From: an uncultured Rubripirellula sp. | GTDB taxonomy: Bacteria > Planctomycetota > Planctomycetia > Pirellulales > Pirellulaceae | Direction of reading: 5' to 3' | NCBI GenBank assembly: GCA_938075415.1 | Contig: CALJHC010000041.1 | Coordinates: forward strand, 1-58,665 | Length of the DNA stretch: 58,665 bases | Shown here: in pieces, positions 17,680 through 26,456 of the stretch | Layout of the letters: each line of letters begins with the position of its first letter | Numbering within the stretch: position 1 is the stretch's first letter | Program-made: the position numbers and the translations under genes | Notes under the pieces: generated by a model | Seen by the model: only the letters and a program-made list of their open reading frames with translations | What the model was told of the DNA's origin: nothing | The model's database searches: none

Positions 17680-19011
17680 ATGAACGATTCTCTGAAATCA
17701 ACGATTTATCAAACCATTGAAAATCGGAACTTTAAGGTTGGTGTTATTGGATTGGGCTATGTTGGCCTGCCTCTGATCGATGCTTTCACATCTCAAGGTT
17801 TTTTTTGCCTTGGATTCGATGTTGATGCTCAAAAGATAGACAGTCTCAATGAGGCGAAGAGCTATATCAAACACATTCCATCGAGCAAAATCCAAAACTG
17901 GATTACCCAACACCTTTTCGAAGCGTCTTGCGATATGTCTCGGCTTTCTGAGCCGGACGCGCTCCTGATCTGCGTTCCAACTCCGCTCAATGATGCTCGC
18001 GATCCAGATTTAAAGTACGTGGTCGCCACTTGCGAGCAGATAGCAGAAAATTTACGACCAGGACAATTGGTTGTTCTAGAAAGTACCACTTACCCAACCA
18101 CCACCCGTGAAATCGTGGTGCCCATCCTCGAAAAGAGCGGCCTTCAAGCAGGCATTGACTTTTTCGTCGCCTACAGCCCCGAACGCGAAGACCCCGGTAA
18201 TCCAAACTTCTCGGCCTCCGGAATCCCAAAGGTTGTGGGTGCAATCAATGAAAGGAGTCTTGCGTTAGCACAGGCACTCTATAACCAAGCAGTAGCAGGG
18301 ACCGTTCCCGTTAGCAGCTGTGAGGTCGCTGAGGCTTCGAAAGTCCTCGAGAACATTTATCGAGCGGTGAACATCGCTCTGGTCAATGAACTAAAAGTGT
18401 TATTTGATTCCATGAACATCGATGTTTGGGAAGTTATTGACGCGGCAAAAACCAAGCCATTTGGATTCCAAGCTTTCTACCCCGGCCCCGGCCTTGGTGG
18501 GCACTGCATTCCGATTGATCCTTTCTATTTATCATGGCTTGCTCGCAAGCAAGGCTTGAACGCTAGGTTCATTGAACTAGCAGGCGAAGTCAATCGTTCG
18601 ATGCCCAGTTATGTCGTCTCACGAACCAGTGAATTTCTCAATGAATTTGAAAAACCGATTCGCGGAAGCAAAATCTGTCTTCTTGGCGTTGCCTACAAGA
18701 AAGACGTTGACGATCCCAGAGAAAGCCCATCGTTCGAATTGATGGAACTACTTCTGGGACGGGGAGCAATTTTGACCTACAGTGATCCTCATGTACCCTC
18801 ACTACCAAAGATGCGTCACCATGACTTGCCAGCAATGGAAAGCCAAGAGCTAACCCCCGATTTTCTGAGCAGACAAGATGCAGTCCTGATAGCAACCGAT
18901 CACAGTGATTTTGATTACGAGAAGATTATCCAACACTCAGCGTTGGTAATTGATACTCGGAACGCCGTAGCAAGTTTCACTTTGGGTCAGAAAAACATTC
19001 GCAAAGCGTGA
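17680..19011 (+). CDS. UDP-sugar 6-dehydrogenase (UDP-N-acetylglucosamine dehydrogenase type)
   Basis: A 443-residue nucleotide-sugar dehydrogenase that oxidises C6 of a UDP-hexose with two NAD+ to give the uronic acid. Domains in order are the Rossmann motif G-V-I-G-L-G-Y-V-G-L-P at about residues 23-33, the central helix with E-N-I-Y-R-A-V-N-I-A-L-V-N-E, the catalytic loop G-G-H-C-I-P-I-D-P with Cys276, and a C-terminal UDP-binding domain with G-V-A-Y-K-K-D-V-D-D-P-R-E-S-P. The C-I-P-I-D-P sequence is typical of the WbpA/UDP-GlcNAc branch rather than UDP-glucose dehydrogenase, so UDP-GlcNAcA is the more likely product. It supplies acidic sugar precursors to the EPS locus. Confidence 0.9.
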   Translation: MNDSLKSTIYQTIENRNFKVGVIGLGYVGLPLIDAFTSQGFFCLGFDVDAQKIDSLNEAKSYIKHIPSSKIQNWITQHLFEASCDMSRLSEPDALLICVPTPLNDARDPDLKYVVATCEQIAENLRPGQLVVLESTTYPTTTREIVVPILEKSGLQAGIDFFVAYSPEREDPGNPNFSASGIPKVVGAINERSLALAQALYNQAVAGTVPVSSCEVAEASKVLENIYRAVNIALVNELKVLFDSMNIDVWEVIDAAKTKPFGFQAFYPGPGLGGHCIPIDPFYLSWLARKQGLNARFIELAGEVNRSMPSYVVSRTSEFLNEFEKPIRGSKICLLGVAYKKDVDDPRESPSFELMELLLGRGAILTYSDPHVPSLPKMRHHDLPAMESQELTPDFLSRQDAVLIATDHSDFDYEKIIQHSALVIDTRNAVASFTLGQKNIRKA

Positions 19012-19057
19012 TCACGATGATCAACACCGACATCGAACTACGTCAGCAATGGTCAAC

Positions 19058-19616
19058 TCAAGCGTCGAAGCTGGGATGCCCCATCAGAACACTGCCCGTG
19101 CTCATCTGGTAGACCGACTGCTTCATCTGGTAGACCGACTGCGGATGGTTGACGCTATCACCATGCAAGGATCGAATCACGCAAAGATCATCGGCATGCC
19201 TTGAGAGATGAGGAAGAAAATCAGAGATCTCCAGACCACTGTTTCCCCCAGGGTCGAAAGGGGCGCACGGAAGCGAGCAATGGATTGGTCGCCACTTTAC
19301 GCCGCGTCATCACCTCGCCAAAACTCTCTGGCAACGGCTGCCCCGAATACTTGGCTAACTCGGGTTTGGGATCAAACAGATCCACTTGGCTAGGTCCGCC
19401 ATGCATGAATAACCAGATCATGCGTTTTGCACGAGGCATGAAATGCGGCGGTCTGGCCGATCCTGTTTTCATCACCGATTCATTGATTGAATCACTGGCG
19501 TAACCTTCATCTTGAAGCAACGAGTGCATCGCCATCGCGCCGACCCCACCACTGGCGATCTGCAACCATTGGCGTCGCGTTGAGTGCACCGGATGTTCAG
19601 AAAATCGGAATCCCAT
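19058..19616 (-). pseudogene. Truncated, frameshifted DUF1501 gene
   Basis: The minus strand encodes the start of a DUF1501 protein: a Tat-like N-terminus (S-T-R-R-Q-W-L-Q-I-A-S-G-G), R-M-I-W-L-F-M-H-G-G-P-S-Q-V-D-L-F-D-P-K and F-G-E-V-M-T-R-R. One base shift near 19240 moves the reading to S-G-L-E-I-S-D-F-L-P-H and D-D-L-C-V-I-R-S-L-H-G-D-S, then Q-S-V-Y-Q-M twice, G-S-V-L-M-G-H-P-S-F-D-A and a TGA at 19058-19060. Full DUF1501 proteins are about 450-480 residues, so roughly the last two thirds are missing. DUF1501 usually pairs with a DUF1549/DUF1553 cytochrome-like gene, which is absent here. Confidence 0.85.
19102..19141. repeat. Tandem duplication of a 21-bp unit inside the DUF1501 remnant
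   Basis: TCATCTGGTAGACCGACTG occurs at 19102-19120 and again at 19123-19141. On the minus strand this duplicates the residues Q-S-V-Y-Q-M of the DUF1501 motif in frame, one of several lesions in this pseudogene. Confidence 0.9.
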
Positions 19617-20170
19617 GTAATGCTTCCGTGAAAAGATCAGCCAAAAACGGCAATGCAGTTTAACCCTTTAATGCGCGGCTTGCTTTGATCAGCGTTTGGG
19701 GTCGCTGCGATGGTTGCAAATTCATGTCGTAAAATCATTCACGCCAATCGATTTAAATTCTTCTTTTGATTGCCGAAAAACCTTCCCTTTCACTTCTCAA
19801 CGCCGCAAGTCGGCCAGACATGGAAGATTCCTCCTCACGGGCGTGAGTGCTTTGATCCAAGGACCGACGGCTAATCCTCAGAATTCGATGCCACGATCCT
19901 TTGGCTCATCAGTGACACAAACTTTTGTTCCAGCTAGCCTTTTGACGCTTCCTGCAAATGAATCTCGAGTTTCCGCCAAGATTGTGGTCCTGTGAAATTG
20001 TCTATCTTTTCCTATTGCAAACCCGGCACGCTCGACCTCCGATAAGAAGATCGTAAAATAATGCTGCGGACTTTTGGGGACCGATCCAAAGTTCCACGCC
20101 TTCTCTATGGGATCAATCACCGTTGCTCGAATGAGCGGCGTCAACCTTAACGTCTTGCCAAGTACCCAAC
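19617..20170. other. Intergenic gap, 554 bp
   Basis: Only short frames without recognisable protein features lie here. This stretch precedes the dehydratase gene and probably holds its promoter. No operator-like repeat was noticed. Confidence 0.4.
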
Positions 20171-21898
20171 ATGACCACTGATCGCGACCCTGCTCAGCTT
20201 CGATCTCACCGCTGGTTTGCACCTGATGACATGCGATCCTTTGGTCATCGTTCACGCCTCAAAGCGATGGGATTTGATGACGAAGATTACCGGGATCGGC
20301 CGGTAATTGGGATCCTGAATACATGGAGCGAATTGAACACCTGTCATTCGCATTTCAAGCAGCGTGCCGACGACGTTCGGCGTGGGATCTTACAGGCAGG
20401 TGGTTTCCCAGTTGAAATCCCTGTCATGTCGCTGGGTGAAATGCTGATGAAGCCCACAACAATGCTCTATCGAAATCTGCTCGCGATGGAGGTCGAGGAA
20501 GTGCTTCGTTGCCATCCGATCGATGCTGCAGTTTTAATGGGTGGCTGTGACAAAACGGTTCCCGCCATGCTGATGGGCGCAATCAGTGCCGATATCCCAT
20601 CGATTTTCATGCCCGCCGGCCCGATGCTGAAGGCGAAATGGAAAGATGTCACCCTGGGCAGCGGCAGCGATGTCTGGAAATACTGGGACGAGCGTGTCGC
20701 GGGCAACCTTTGCGATAGTGACTGGAAAGGAGTTGAAAATTGCATTGGCCGATCAGCGGGTACTTGTATGACGATGGGGACCGCCAGCACGATGGCTTGT
20801 GTCACCGAGGCGATGGGATTTTCGCTTCCCGGTGCTGCCAATGTTCCCGCGGTGGTGGCTGAACACGCTCGCTTGGGTGCTCAGTCAGGTAGGCGGGCCG
20901 TCGAAATGGCTTGGGAAGATCTGAAACCATCCAATTTTCTTACGTCCAAGTCAATCGATAACGGGCTGATGACTTCGATGGCAATCGGAGGCAGCACGAA
21001 TGCGATCGTGCACCTGATCGCAATCGCAGGTCGGCTTGGGATGGAATTGACTCTCGATCGATTCGATGAGCTTTCCAGAATCACGCCCGTCCTTGCCGAC
21101 ATTCGGCCCAGTGGTCGGTTTCTGATGGAAGATTTTTTTGATGCCGGTGGTTTACGAGCCATGCTCGCTCGCATGACCGATTTGCTAAATACCGAATGCC
21201 AAACCGTCGCCGGTATCACACTTGGTCAACAGATTGAAGGTGCCGAGGTGATTGATGATGAAGTCATCCGAACTCGGGAAAATCCCGTGGATCCCGCCGG
21301 TGGAACTTGCCTGCTCAAGGGCAACCTTGCACCCAACGGATGCGTGATCAAATCCGTTGCGGCTGATCCCGATCTATTGCAGCATCGTGGTCCAGCGGTC
21401 GTCTTTGATAACTACCCTGAAATGAAAGAAAAAATCCACGACCCCGACTTGAAGGTCACTGCGGAAAGTGTGTTGATCCTGCGCAGCGCCGGACCACTTG
21501 GTGCACCGGGTTTTCCTGAATGGGGCATGCTGCCGATACCTCGAAAACTATTGCAGGCGGGTGTTCGTGACATGGTCAGGTTAAGTGATGCGAGAATGAG
21601 CGGAACAAGCTACGGGACCTGCGTGTTACACATTGCGCCCGAGAGTGCCGCTGGCGGACCCCTGGCTTTGGTTGAGAGTGGTGACGAAATCGAGATCAAC
21701 GTTCCAGAACGGAAAATACATTGGCATGTTTCGGACGATGAAATCTTGCGCCGTCGTGAAAAACTTCCACCCTCACAAGAACTGCCCGAGCGAGGATACC
21801 AACGGATGTATGCCAAACATGTCACACAAGCTGACAAAGGATGCGACTTTGACTTCCTGACAGGACGTTCACCAGGGCAAGAGCCCAGCATCCACTAA
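20171..21898 (+). CDS. IlvD/Edd-family sugar-acid dehydratase (L-arabinonate dehydratase-like)
   Basis: A 575-residue [Fe-S] dehydratase that removes water from a 2,3-dihydroxy acid to give a 2-keto-3-deoxy acid. Cluster and metal motifs are visible: N-T-C-H-S-H-F near residue 57, M-G-G-C-D-K-T-V-P near residue 123, and S-A-G-T-C-M-T-M-G-T-A near residue 195. The C-terminal G-T-S-Y-G-T-C-V-L-H-I-A-P-E-S-A-A-G-G-P motif is the catalytic Ser region. The N-terminal F-A-P-D-D-M-R-S-F-G-H-R-S-R and the C-terminal G-C-D-F-D-F-L match the aldonate-dehydratase branch (L-arabinonate or related) rather than biosynthetic IlvD. The DapA-superfamily gene downstream supports a pentonate catabolic role. The exact substrate is inferred. 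Confidence 0.82.
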   Translation: MTTDRDPAQLRSHRWFAPDDMRSFGHRSRLKAMGFDDEDYRDRPVIGILNTWSELNTCHSHFKQRADDVRRGILQAGGFPVEIPVMSLGEMLMKPTTMLYRNLLAMEVEEVLRCHPIDAAVLMGGCDKTVPAMLMGAISADIPSIFMPAGPMLKAKWKDVTLGSGSDVWKYWDERVAGNLCDSDWKGVENCIGRSAGTCMTMGTASTMACVTEAMGFSLPGAANVPAVVAEHARLGAQSGRRAVEMAWEDLKPSNFLTSKSIDNGLMTSMAIGGSTNAIVHLIAIAGRLGMELTLDRFDELSRITPVLADIRPSGRFLMEDFFDAGGLRAMLARMTDLLNTECQTVAGITLGQQIEGAEVIDDEVIRTRENPVDPAGGTCLLKGNLAPNGCVIKSVAADPDLLQHRGPAVVFDNYPEMKEKIHDPDLKVTAESVLILRSAGPLGAPGFPEWGMLPIPRKLLQAGVRDMVRLSDARMSGTSYGTCVLHIAPESAAGGPLALVESGDEIEINVPERKIHWHVSDDEILRRREKLPPSQELPERGYQRMYAKHVTQADKGCDFDFLTGRSPGQEPSIH

Positions 21899-22577
21899 GA
21901 ACCGCTTCTATTTTCCGATAACTCGGATTCATCCTTGTTGGCGGGTATAAGAAAATACTTCGAATCGAACATGCAGAGAGATTAATCATCCGGGACCCAA
22001 AACACTTCATGGGCGATGCTTGCTCAGGCAGTCAGCTTACGTACTTAAGAAGGTGACCGTCAAACGGGTCCGTAATTTCCAAAAACCCAGATTTCTTGAT
22101 GCACCCCGCCACGTCATGAGAGCTTTTGAAAACCGATCGTTCAGAAAAAACCTCGTTCTGCGCGAACCTTCGTTGATCTTGCAGTCCAAAACCCACAAAT
22201 CCGATAAGATCTGTTCTTGCTTCACACGCGATCTTTAAGATCCGTATTCGTGAATGATCCAAACGTCGGTCAAGGGTGATACCACGAGTGATTTGTAAAG
22301 ACGATCACTCGTGACGCAGCGATCTCATCAACTCGATCAGAACCTGAACACAGGAAGTACCCATACCAGCTTTCTGATGATTGGGGCCTTAACTTGACTG
22401 CAATGATAAACGCTAACCTCCGAGATCCTCCTCAGATTGAATCTGAATTAACTTCGATCGGATGCAATGATTGCGGTGGAATGAGCATCATCCCTTCAAA
22501 GTTAATGAAGCAACACCTGACAACGAATTAACTTCCACGACAAAAACGAACAACTCAATTAATCGGATACACCAAGC
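21899..22577. other. Intergenic gap, 679 bp, with a palindromic operator-like site
   Basis: Only low-quality short frames are present. The notable feature is the 10-bp inverted repeat at 22283-22313, listed separately. The rest shows nothing recognisable. Confidence 0.4.
22283..22313. promoter_or_regulatory. Inverted repeat, possible operator upstream of the DapA-like gene
   Basis: CACGAGTGAT (22283-22292) and ATCACTCGTG (22304-22313) form perfect 10-bp arms around an 11-bp spacer. There is no T-tract after the right arm, so termination is unlikely. The site lies 265 bp before the DapA-superfamily gene and between two genes of the presumed pentonate pathway, so a transcription-factor site is plausible. 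No regulator gene lies nearby. Confidence 0.4.
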
Positions 22578-23492
22578 ATGCTTGAATCGCCTTTCTCTGC
22601 AGCGCAACTTCGTGAGTCAGTTATTGCGGTGCCACCCTTGGCTCGAGACTCATCGGGACAGGTTTGCGAACATGAGAACGGAAACATCATTCGCTTTCTG
22701 GAAGCCGGTGATGTTCGCTCGCTTCTTTATGGTGGCAATGCCGTTTTCTACCACATCAGAATGAGCGAGTATGCGAATACGCTGTCGATACTCGCGAGGA
22801 CCGCTGGTGACGAAACCGTCGTCATTCCATCAATCGGACCCACACACGGGTTTGCCATGGATCAGATCGACGTACTCAATGATTTCAGCTTCCCAACGGT
22901 CATGTTATTGCCCAGTCGAGACGTCGTGGATCAGCAAGGCATCGCCCGCTCAGCCAGGATTTTGGCGGAACGACTCGGCGCTCCAATTGTGCTCTACATC
23001 AAGTTTGATCGGTGGATCGATCCGGGGCTGGTGGAATCACTGGAACGGGATGGCGTAATCTCATGGATCAAATACGCGGTGGTTCGAGATAATCCCTCTC
23101 AAGATGATTACTTACGAGAAATTCTTGACGCCTTCCCTGCTCAGCGTGTTGTCAGTGGCATCGGCGAACAACCTGCGATCATCCATTTAAGAGATTTTGG
23201 AGTCACGGGATTCACCAGCGGTTGCGTTTGCGTAGCACCTGATATTTCGATGCAGATGATGCGGGCCATTCACTCTGGGCAATACGATCGAGCAGAACTA
23301 ATCCGAAGCTGGTTTAGCCCACTCGAAGATCTACGAAACGACATCAATCCTATTCGAGTGCTGCACCATGCGGTGGAACAGGCGAACATTGCAAAAACAG
23401 GATCCATCTCTCCAATGCTGAGTGATCTTGATGCTGAAACGATTCAGACCATTCGTGACGCGGTCCAAGGGATGCTGCGATTAAAACCGTAG
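22578..23492 (+). CDS. DapA-superfamily aldolase/dehydratase
   Basis: A 304-residue (beta/alpha)8 enzyme of the dihydrodipicolinate synthase/N-acetylneuraminate lyase family. These enzymes form a Schiff base with a 2-keto acid and either cleave or dehydrate it. Visible are the G-G-N-A-V-F-Y substrate loop near residue 53, Tyr140 in V-L-Y-I-K-F-D, and the Schiff-base Lys165 in W-I-K-Y-A-V. The position after an aldonate-type dehydratase suggests a 2-keto-3-deoxy-pentonate as substrate (aldolase or dehydratase). True DapA is less likely because the Y-N-x-P motif is altered to Y-I-K-F. Assignment to a precise step is inference. Confidence 0.75.
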   Translation: MLESPFSAAQLRESVIAVPPLARDSSGQVCEHENGNIIRFLEAGDVRSLLYGGNAVFYHIRMSEYANTLSILARTAGDETVVIPSIGPTHGFAMDQIDVLNDFSFPTVMLLPSRDVVDQQGIARSARILAERLGAPIVLYIKFDRWIDPGLVESLERDGVISWIKYAVVRDNPSQDDYLREILDAFPAQRVVSGIGEQPAIIHLRDFGVTGFTSGCVCVAPDISMQMMRAIHSGQYDRAELIRSWFSPLEDLRNDINPIRVLHHAVEQANIAKTGSISPMLSDLDAETIQTIRDAVQGMLRLKP

Positions 23493-23570
23493 GTTTTATC
23501 ACCGTGTTGCGATTTAAAACAACCACCAAACTACTTCTATTTTTCTCTCCAACTATTACAGAGCGATTCG

Positions 23571-25787
23571 ATGCGTTGGCATAACTGTCTTTTCATAATT
23601 TGCGTCTTAATCACTTCGACAACTTCAGTTTTTGCGGAACGATTGACCCCCGAACGCCTTTGGGATCTGAAACGAATTGGGGATGCGGTGATTTCACCGG
23701 ACGGGACACAAGTTGCCTACCTCGTGACGCAATATGATCTGAGCGAAAATCAAGGTACGACCAGCCTGTTGCTTCAAAAACTGCCTCGAGAGCTCGAGAC
23801 AACGGAAAAGAAGTCCATTGGCTTTGACACACCCCTATTACAAAGCGCGCCGACGGTCCTGCTTGAAGATGTCAAAGGATTGCATTCGCTGAATTGGCTT
23901 AATCATGTCTCTGGCCAAAAACTGGTCTACATCGCGCCCGCGGAAATGAAGATTGAGCAGAAAAGTGAAGACGGTGATAGCGAGGAAATCAACAAAGAAG
24001 ATGATGAGAACGGGGGTGAGGAAGTCGAAGAAAAACCACAGGCTTGGCTGCTGAGTTTTAATGGCGGTGAACCAACCCAGCTAACCACCATCTCCGAAGG
24101 CATCAGCAACCTGAAGACCTCACCATCGGGAGACGCGATTGCCTTCACCGTCGACGTCAAGATGGACCAAGAGGTATCTGAGATCTACGCAGATCTTCCC
24201 AAGGCCGATGCTCGCATCATCGATTCATTACTTTATCGTCATTGGAATCAGTGGCATGATTACGCGTACAGTCATCTTCATGTTGCAACGATTAATGCCG
24301 AAGGTGTCGCTTCGGAGGCTATCGATCTGATGGCATCCTTGAAGGCCGATTGCCCCCTGCCACCTTTTGGCGGTTCTGAGCAATTCAACTTTTCGCCGGA
24401 TGGAAAGCAAATTGCCTTGACCCTCAAACTAGTCAATCACCCTGCTCAGAGCACCGATAGTAACGTCTACGTCGTCGAAACATTCGGGGGAAAACTAAAG
24501 AACCTGACCCCTGGCATGCCCGGATATGACATGAACCCGGTCTACTCATCTGATGGGAAGTTCATCGCGTTTCATTCCATGGAACGTGCGGGCTTTGAAT
24601 CAGACCGAAATCGCATCTTCACTTATGATCGTGAAAATGAAACGCTGTTTGAAGTCACAGAAGGATTTGACCAAACCACCCATAATGCAACTTGGAGTGA
24701 TGATGGAAATGAGTTTTTTTTTGACAGCGAATCTCAAGGCACTCATCAGGTGTATCAAGTGGGAGCGAATGGACAGAAAAAACAACAGCTGACCGACGGT
24801 TGGTTTAACTTTTCAATTGTCGATACCACGTCGAACTTAGATACGAACGGCGGCAGTAATACCCGTCTTCTTCTACGACAACAGAGCATGTTGCGCCCCG
24901 CGGAATTAGCTTTGCTTGATGTTAAAACCAAGAAACTCGTTACGCTGACCGATGTCAATCAAAACGTCTACCAGAACTTGGAGTTACCACGCATCGAAGA
25001 GCGATTTTTTACGGCAAGTGATGGTAAGCAAATCCAAAACTGGGTCATCCTACCTCCCGATTATGATGCGGACAGCAACAAGAAGTGGCCGATGCTGACC
25101 TATTGTCAGGGAGGACCTCAAGGTCAAATTGGTCAGTGGTTCTCTTACCGTTGGAATTTTCATTTGATGGCCTCAAAAGGCTATGTGGTCCTCGCGGTCA
25201 ATCGACGGGGATTACCCGGTTTTGGTCGCCAATGGAATGATCAAATCAGTGGTGACTGGGGCGGCCAGGCGATGCAAGATATCTTGGCGGCCACCGATGG
25301 CATGATTGCCGACCCGACCATTGATCGTCAACGGGTTGCAGCGATCGGGGCGAGTTTTGGTGGCTACACCGTTTACTGGCTGATGGGTAACCACGAGAGT
25401 CGTTTCTGCTCGATGATTTCGCATTGCGGCGTGTTCAATCTTGAATCGATGTATGGATCCACCGAAGAATTATTTTTCGTCAATTGGGATCTTGGTGGAC
25501 CGTATTGGAAAAATGAGACGGCCGCCAGCAAATACAAGCTCTTCTCGCCGCATCGCTTCGTGGGAAACTGGAAAACACCGCTGTTAGTGATCCATGGTGA
25601 AAAAGATTTTCGCGTTCCCATCACGCAAGGAATGGAAGCATTCACGGCGGCACAAGTGCAAGGGGCTCCCAGTCGATTTCTCTACTTCCCCGAGGAGGGC
25701 CATTGGGTGCAATCACCCCAAAACGGAGTCGTTTGGGGACGAGTCTTTTTCGACTGGCTTGATCGCTATTGCAAGTCACCAAATTAA
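23571..25787 (+). CDS. Secreted S9-family peptidase (prolyl oligopeptidase/acylaminoacyl-peptidase type)
   Basis: A 738-residue serine peptidase with a signal peptide (residues 1-22, ending V-F-A). The N-terminal part is a WD40-like beta-propeller with repeated S-P-D-G and S-S-D-G turns. It is interrupted by an acidic insert near residues 122-150 rich in E, D and K. The C-terminal alpha/beta-hydrolase has Ser595 in G-A-S-F-G-G-Y, Asp679 in H-G-E-K-D-F-R-V-P and His711 in E-E-G-H-W, completing the triad. It would cleave short peptides in the periplasm. It starts 78 bp after the DapA-like gene on the same strand. A terminator-like hairpin follows at 25881. Confidence 0.9.
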   Translation: MRWHNCLFIICVLITSTTSVFAERLTPERLWDLKRIGDAVISPDGTQVAYLVTQYDLSENQGTTSLLLQKLPRELETTEKKSIGFDTPLLQSAPTVLLEDVKGLHSLNWLNHVSGQKLVYIAPAEMKIEQKSEDGDSEEINKEDDENGGEEVEEKPQAWLLSFNGGEPTQLTTISEGISNLKTSPSGDAIAFTVDVKMDQEVSEIYADLPKADARIIDSLLYRHWNQWHDYAYSHLHVATINAEGVASEAIDLMASLKADCPLPPFGGSEQFNFSPDGKQIALTLKLVNHPAQSTDSNVYVVETFGGKLKNLTPGMPGYDMNPVYSSDGKFIAFHSMERAGFESDRNRIFTYDRENETLFEVTEGFDQTTHNATWSDDGNEFFFDSESQGTHQVYQVGANGQKKQQLTDGWFNFSIVDTTSNLDTNGGSNTRLLLRQQSMLRPAELALLDVKTKKLVTLTDVNQNVYQNLELPRIEERFFTASDGKQIQNWVILPPDYDADSNKKWPMLTYCQGGPQGQIGQWFSYRWNFHLMASKGYVVLAVNRRGLPGFGRQWNDQISGDWGGQAMQDILAATDGMIADPTIDRQRVAAIGASFGGYTVYWLMGNHESRFCSMISHCGVFNLESMYGSTEELFFVNWDLGGPYWKNETAASKYKLFSPHRFVGNWKTPLLVIHGEKDFRVPITQGMEAFTAAQVQGAPSRFLYFPEEGHWVQSPQNGVVWGRVFFDWLDRYCKSPN

Positions 25788-26456
25788 CACAAGAATTCCC
25801 TCAACCTGATAGCATTTTGCCTGGCTAAAGGCGGTTGGCACTGCCACGAATGCCTTCTTGGGGTCCTTGGCTAAGAAAAGCAGGGAATACTGATGAGATT
25901 CCCTCTGTTTTGCGTAGCTTAACAAGCCGCCTTTTGTCTATACCCAAGTGATGGATGCAATTTGGAACCGTTGTTGGATGAAAAGAGGTGCGCCACCCCG
26001 CTAACCAAAATGCGTGAAACTCCTATCAGCGCCGCTGGAACCCAGTGGTCCTGAGAGGGCCGATTAGGGAAGAACCGTTTCGGTCCAGCCTTCATGTGCT
26101 GGAAAGATCGCCACGGAGAAGCAACCACCTGAGTACGACCCATGAAAAAAAATCTTGAGCGATCACTCCGAAAATTCACGGCACGACCCGTTCCTAATGG
26201 ACGTTCAACGTCGGTGTTTGAAGTGATCGCAAATCACCCACGGGGCGCCACCCTACTTTGAACCGTTCAATTAACGCTTGCCCATGATTCTTTCCAAACA
26301 TCACTGATCCGGCAGACGACTACCCTTCATTTCAAGCGCGACCCAATGGACAGGCGGTGTGCTTGAGCTGAATTATCAATCAACTCACAACAATAACGCT
26401 GAATCACAACCGCTTCATTGCGTTTGTATCACCAACTGTTGACAAGGAAGTTCACA
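25788..26456. other. Intergenic gap, 669 bp
   Basis: Apart from the hairpin at 25881-25911 nothing is supported. A minus-strand frame of 86 codons at 25919-26179 has no protein-like pattern or ribosome site. The last 100 bp should hold the promoter of the MscS gene. Confidence 0.4.
25881..25911 (+). terminator. Probable intrinsic terminator after the S9 peptidase gene
   Basis: AGGGAAT (25882-25888) and ATTCCCT (25898-25904) form a 7-bp stem with a 9-nt loop, followed by CTGTTTTG. The T-run is short and begins 3 nt after the stem. It sits 95 bp after the peptidase stop codon. Confidence 0.5.

Noticed and set aside
17650..17680. T-loop-like TTCGAATCC before the UDP-sugar dehydrogenase as a tRNA
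   Set aside because: No acceptor, D-arm or anticodon stem can be paired around it.
19696..20255. Short frames on both strands between the DUF1501 remnant and the dehydratase gene
   Set aside because: The minus frame overlaps the dehydratase start and neither resembles a protein family.
25919..26179. Minus-strand 86-codon frame in the gap before the MscS gene
   Set aside because: No ribosome site, no domain-like pattern and unusual composition; taken as a chance frame.
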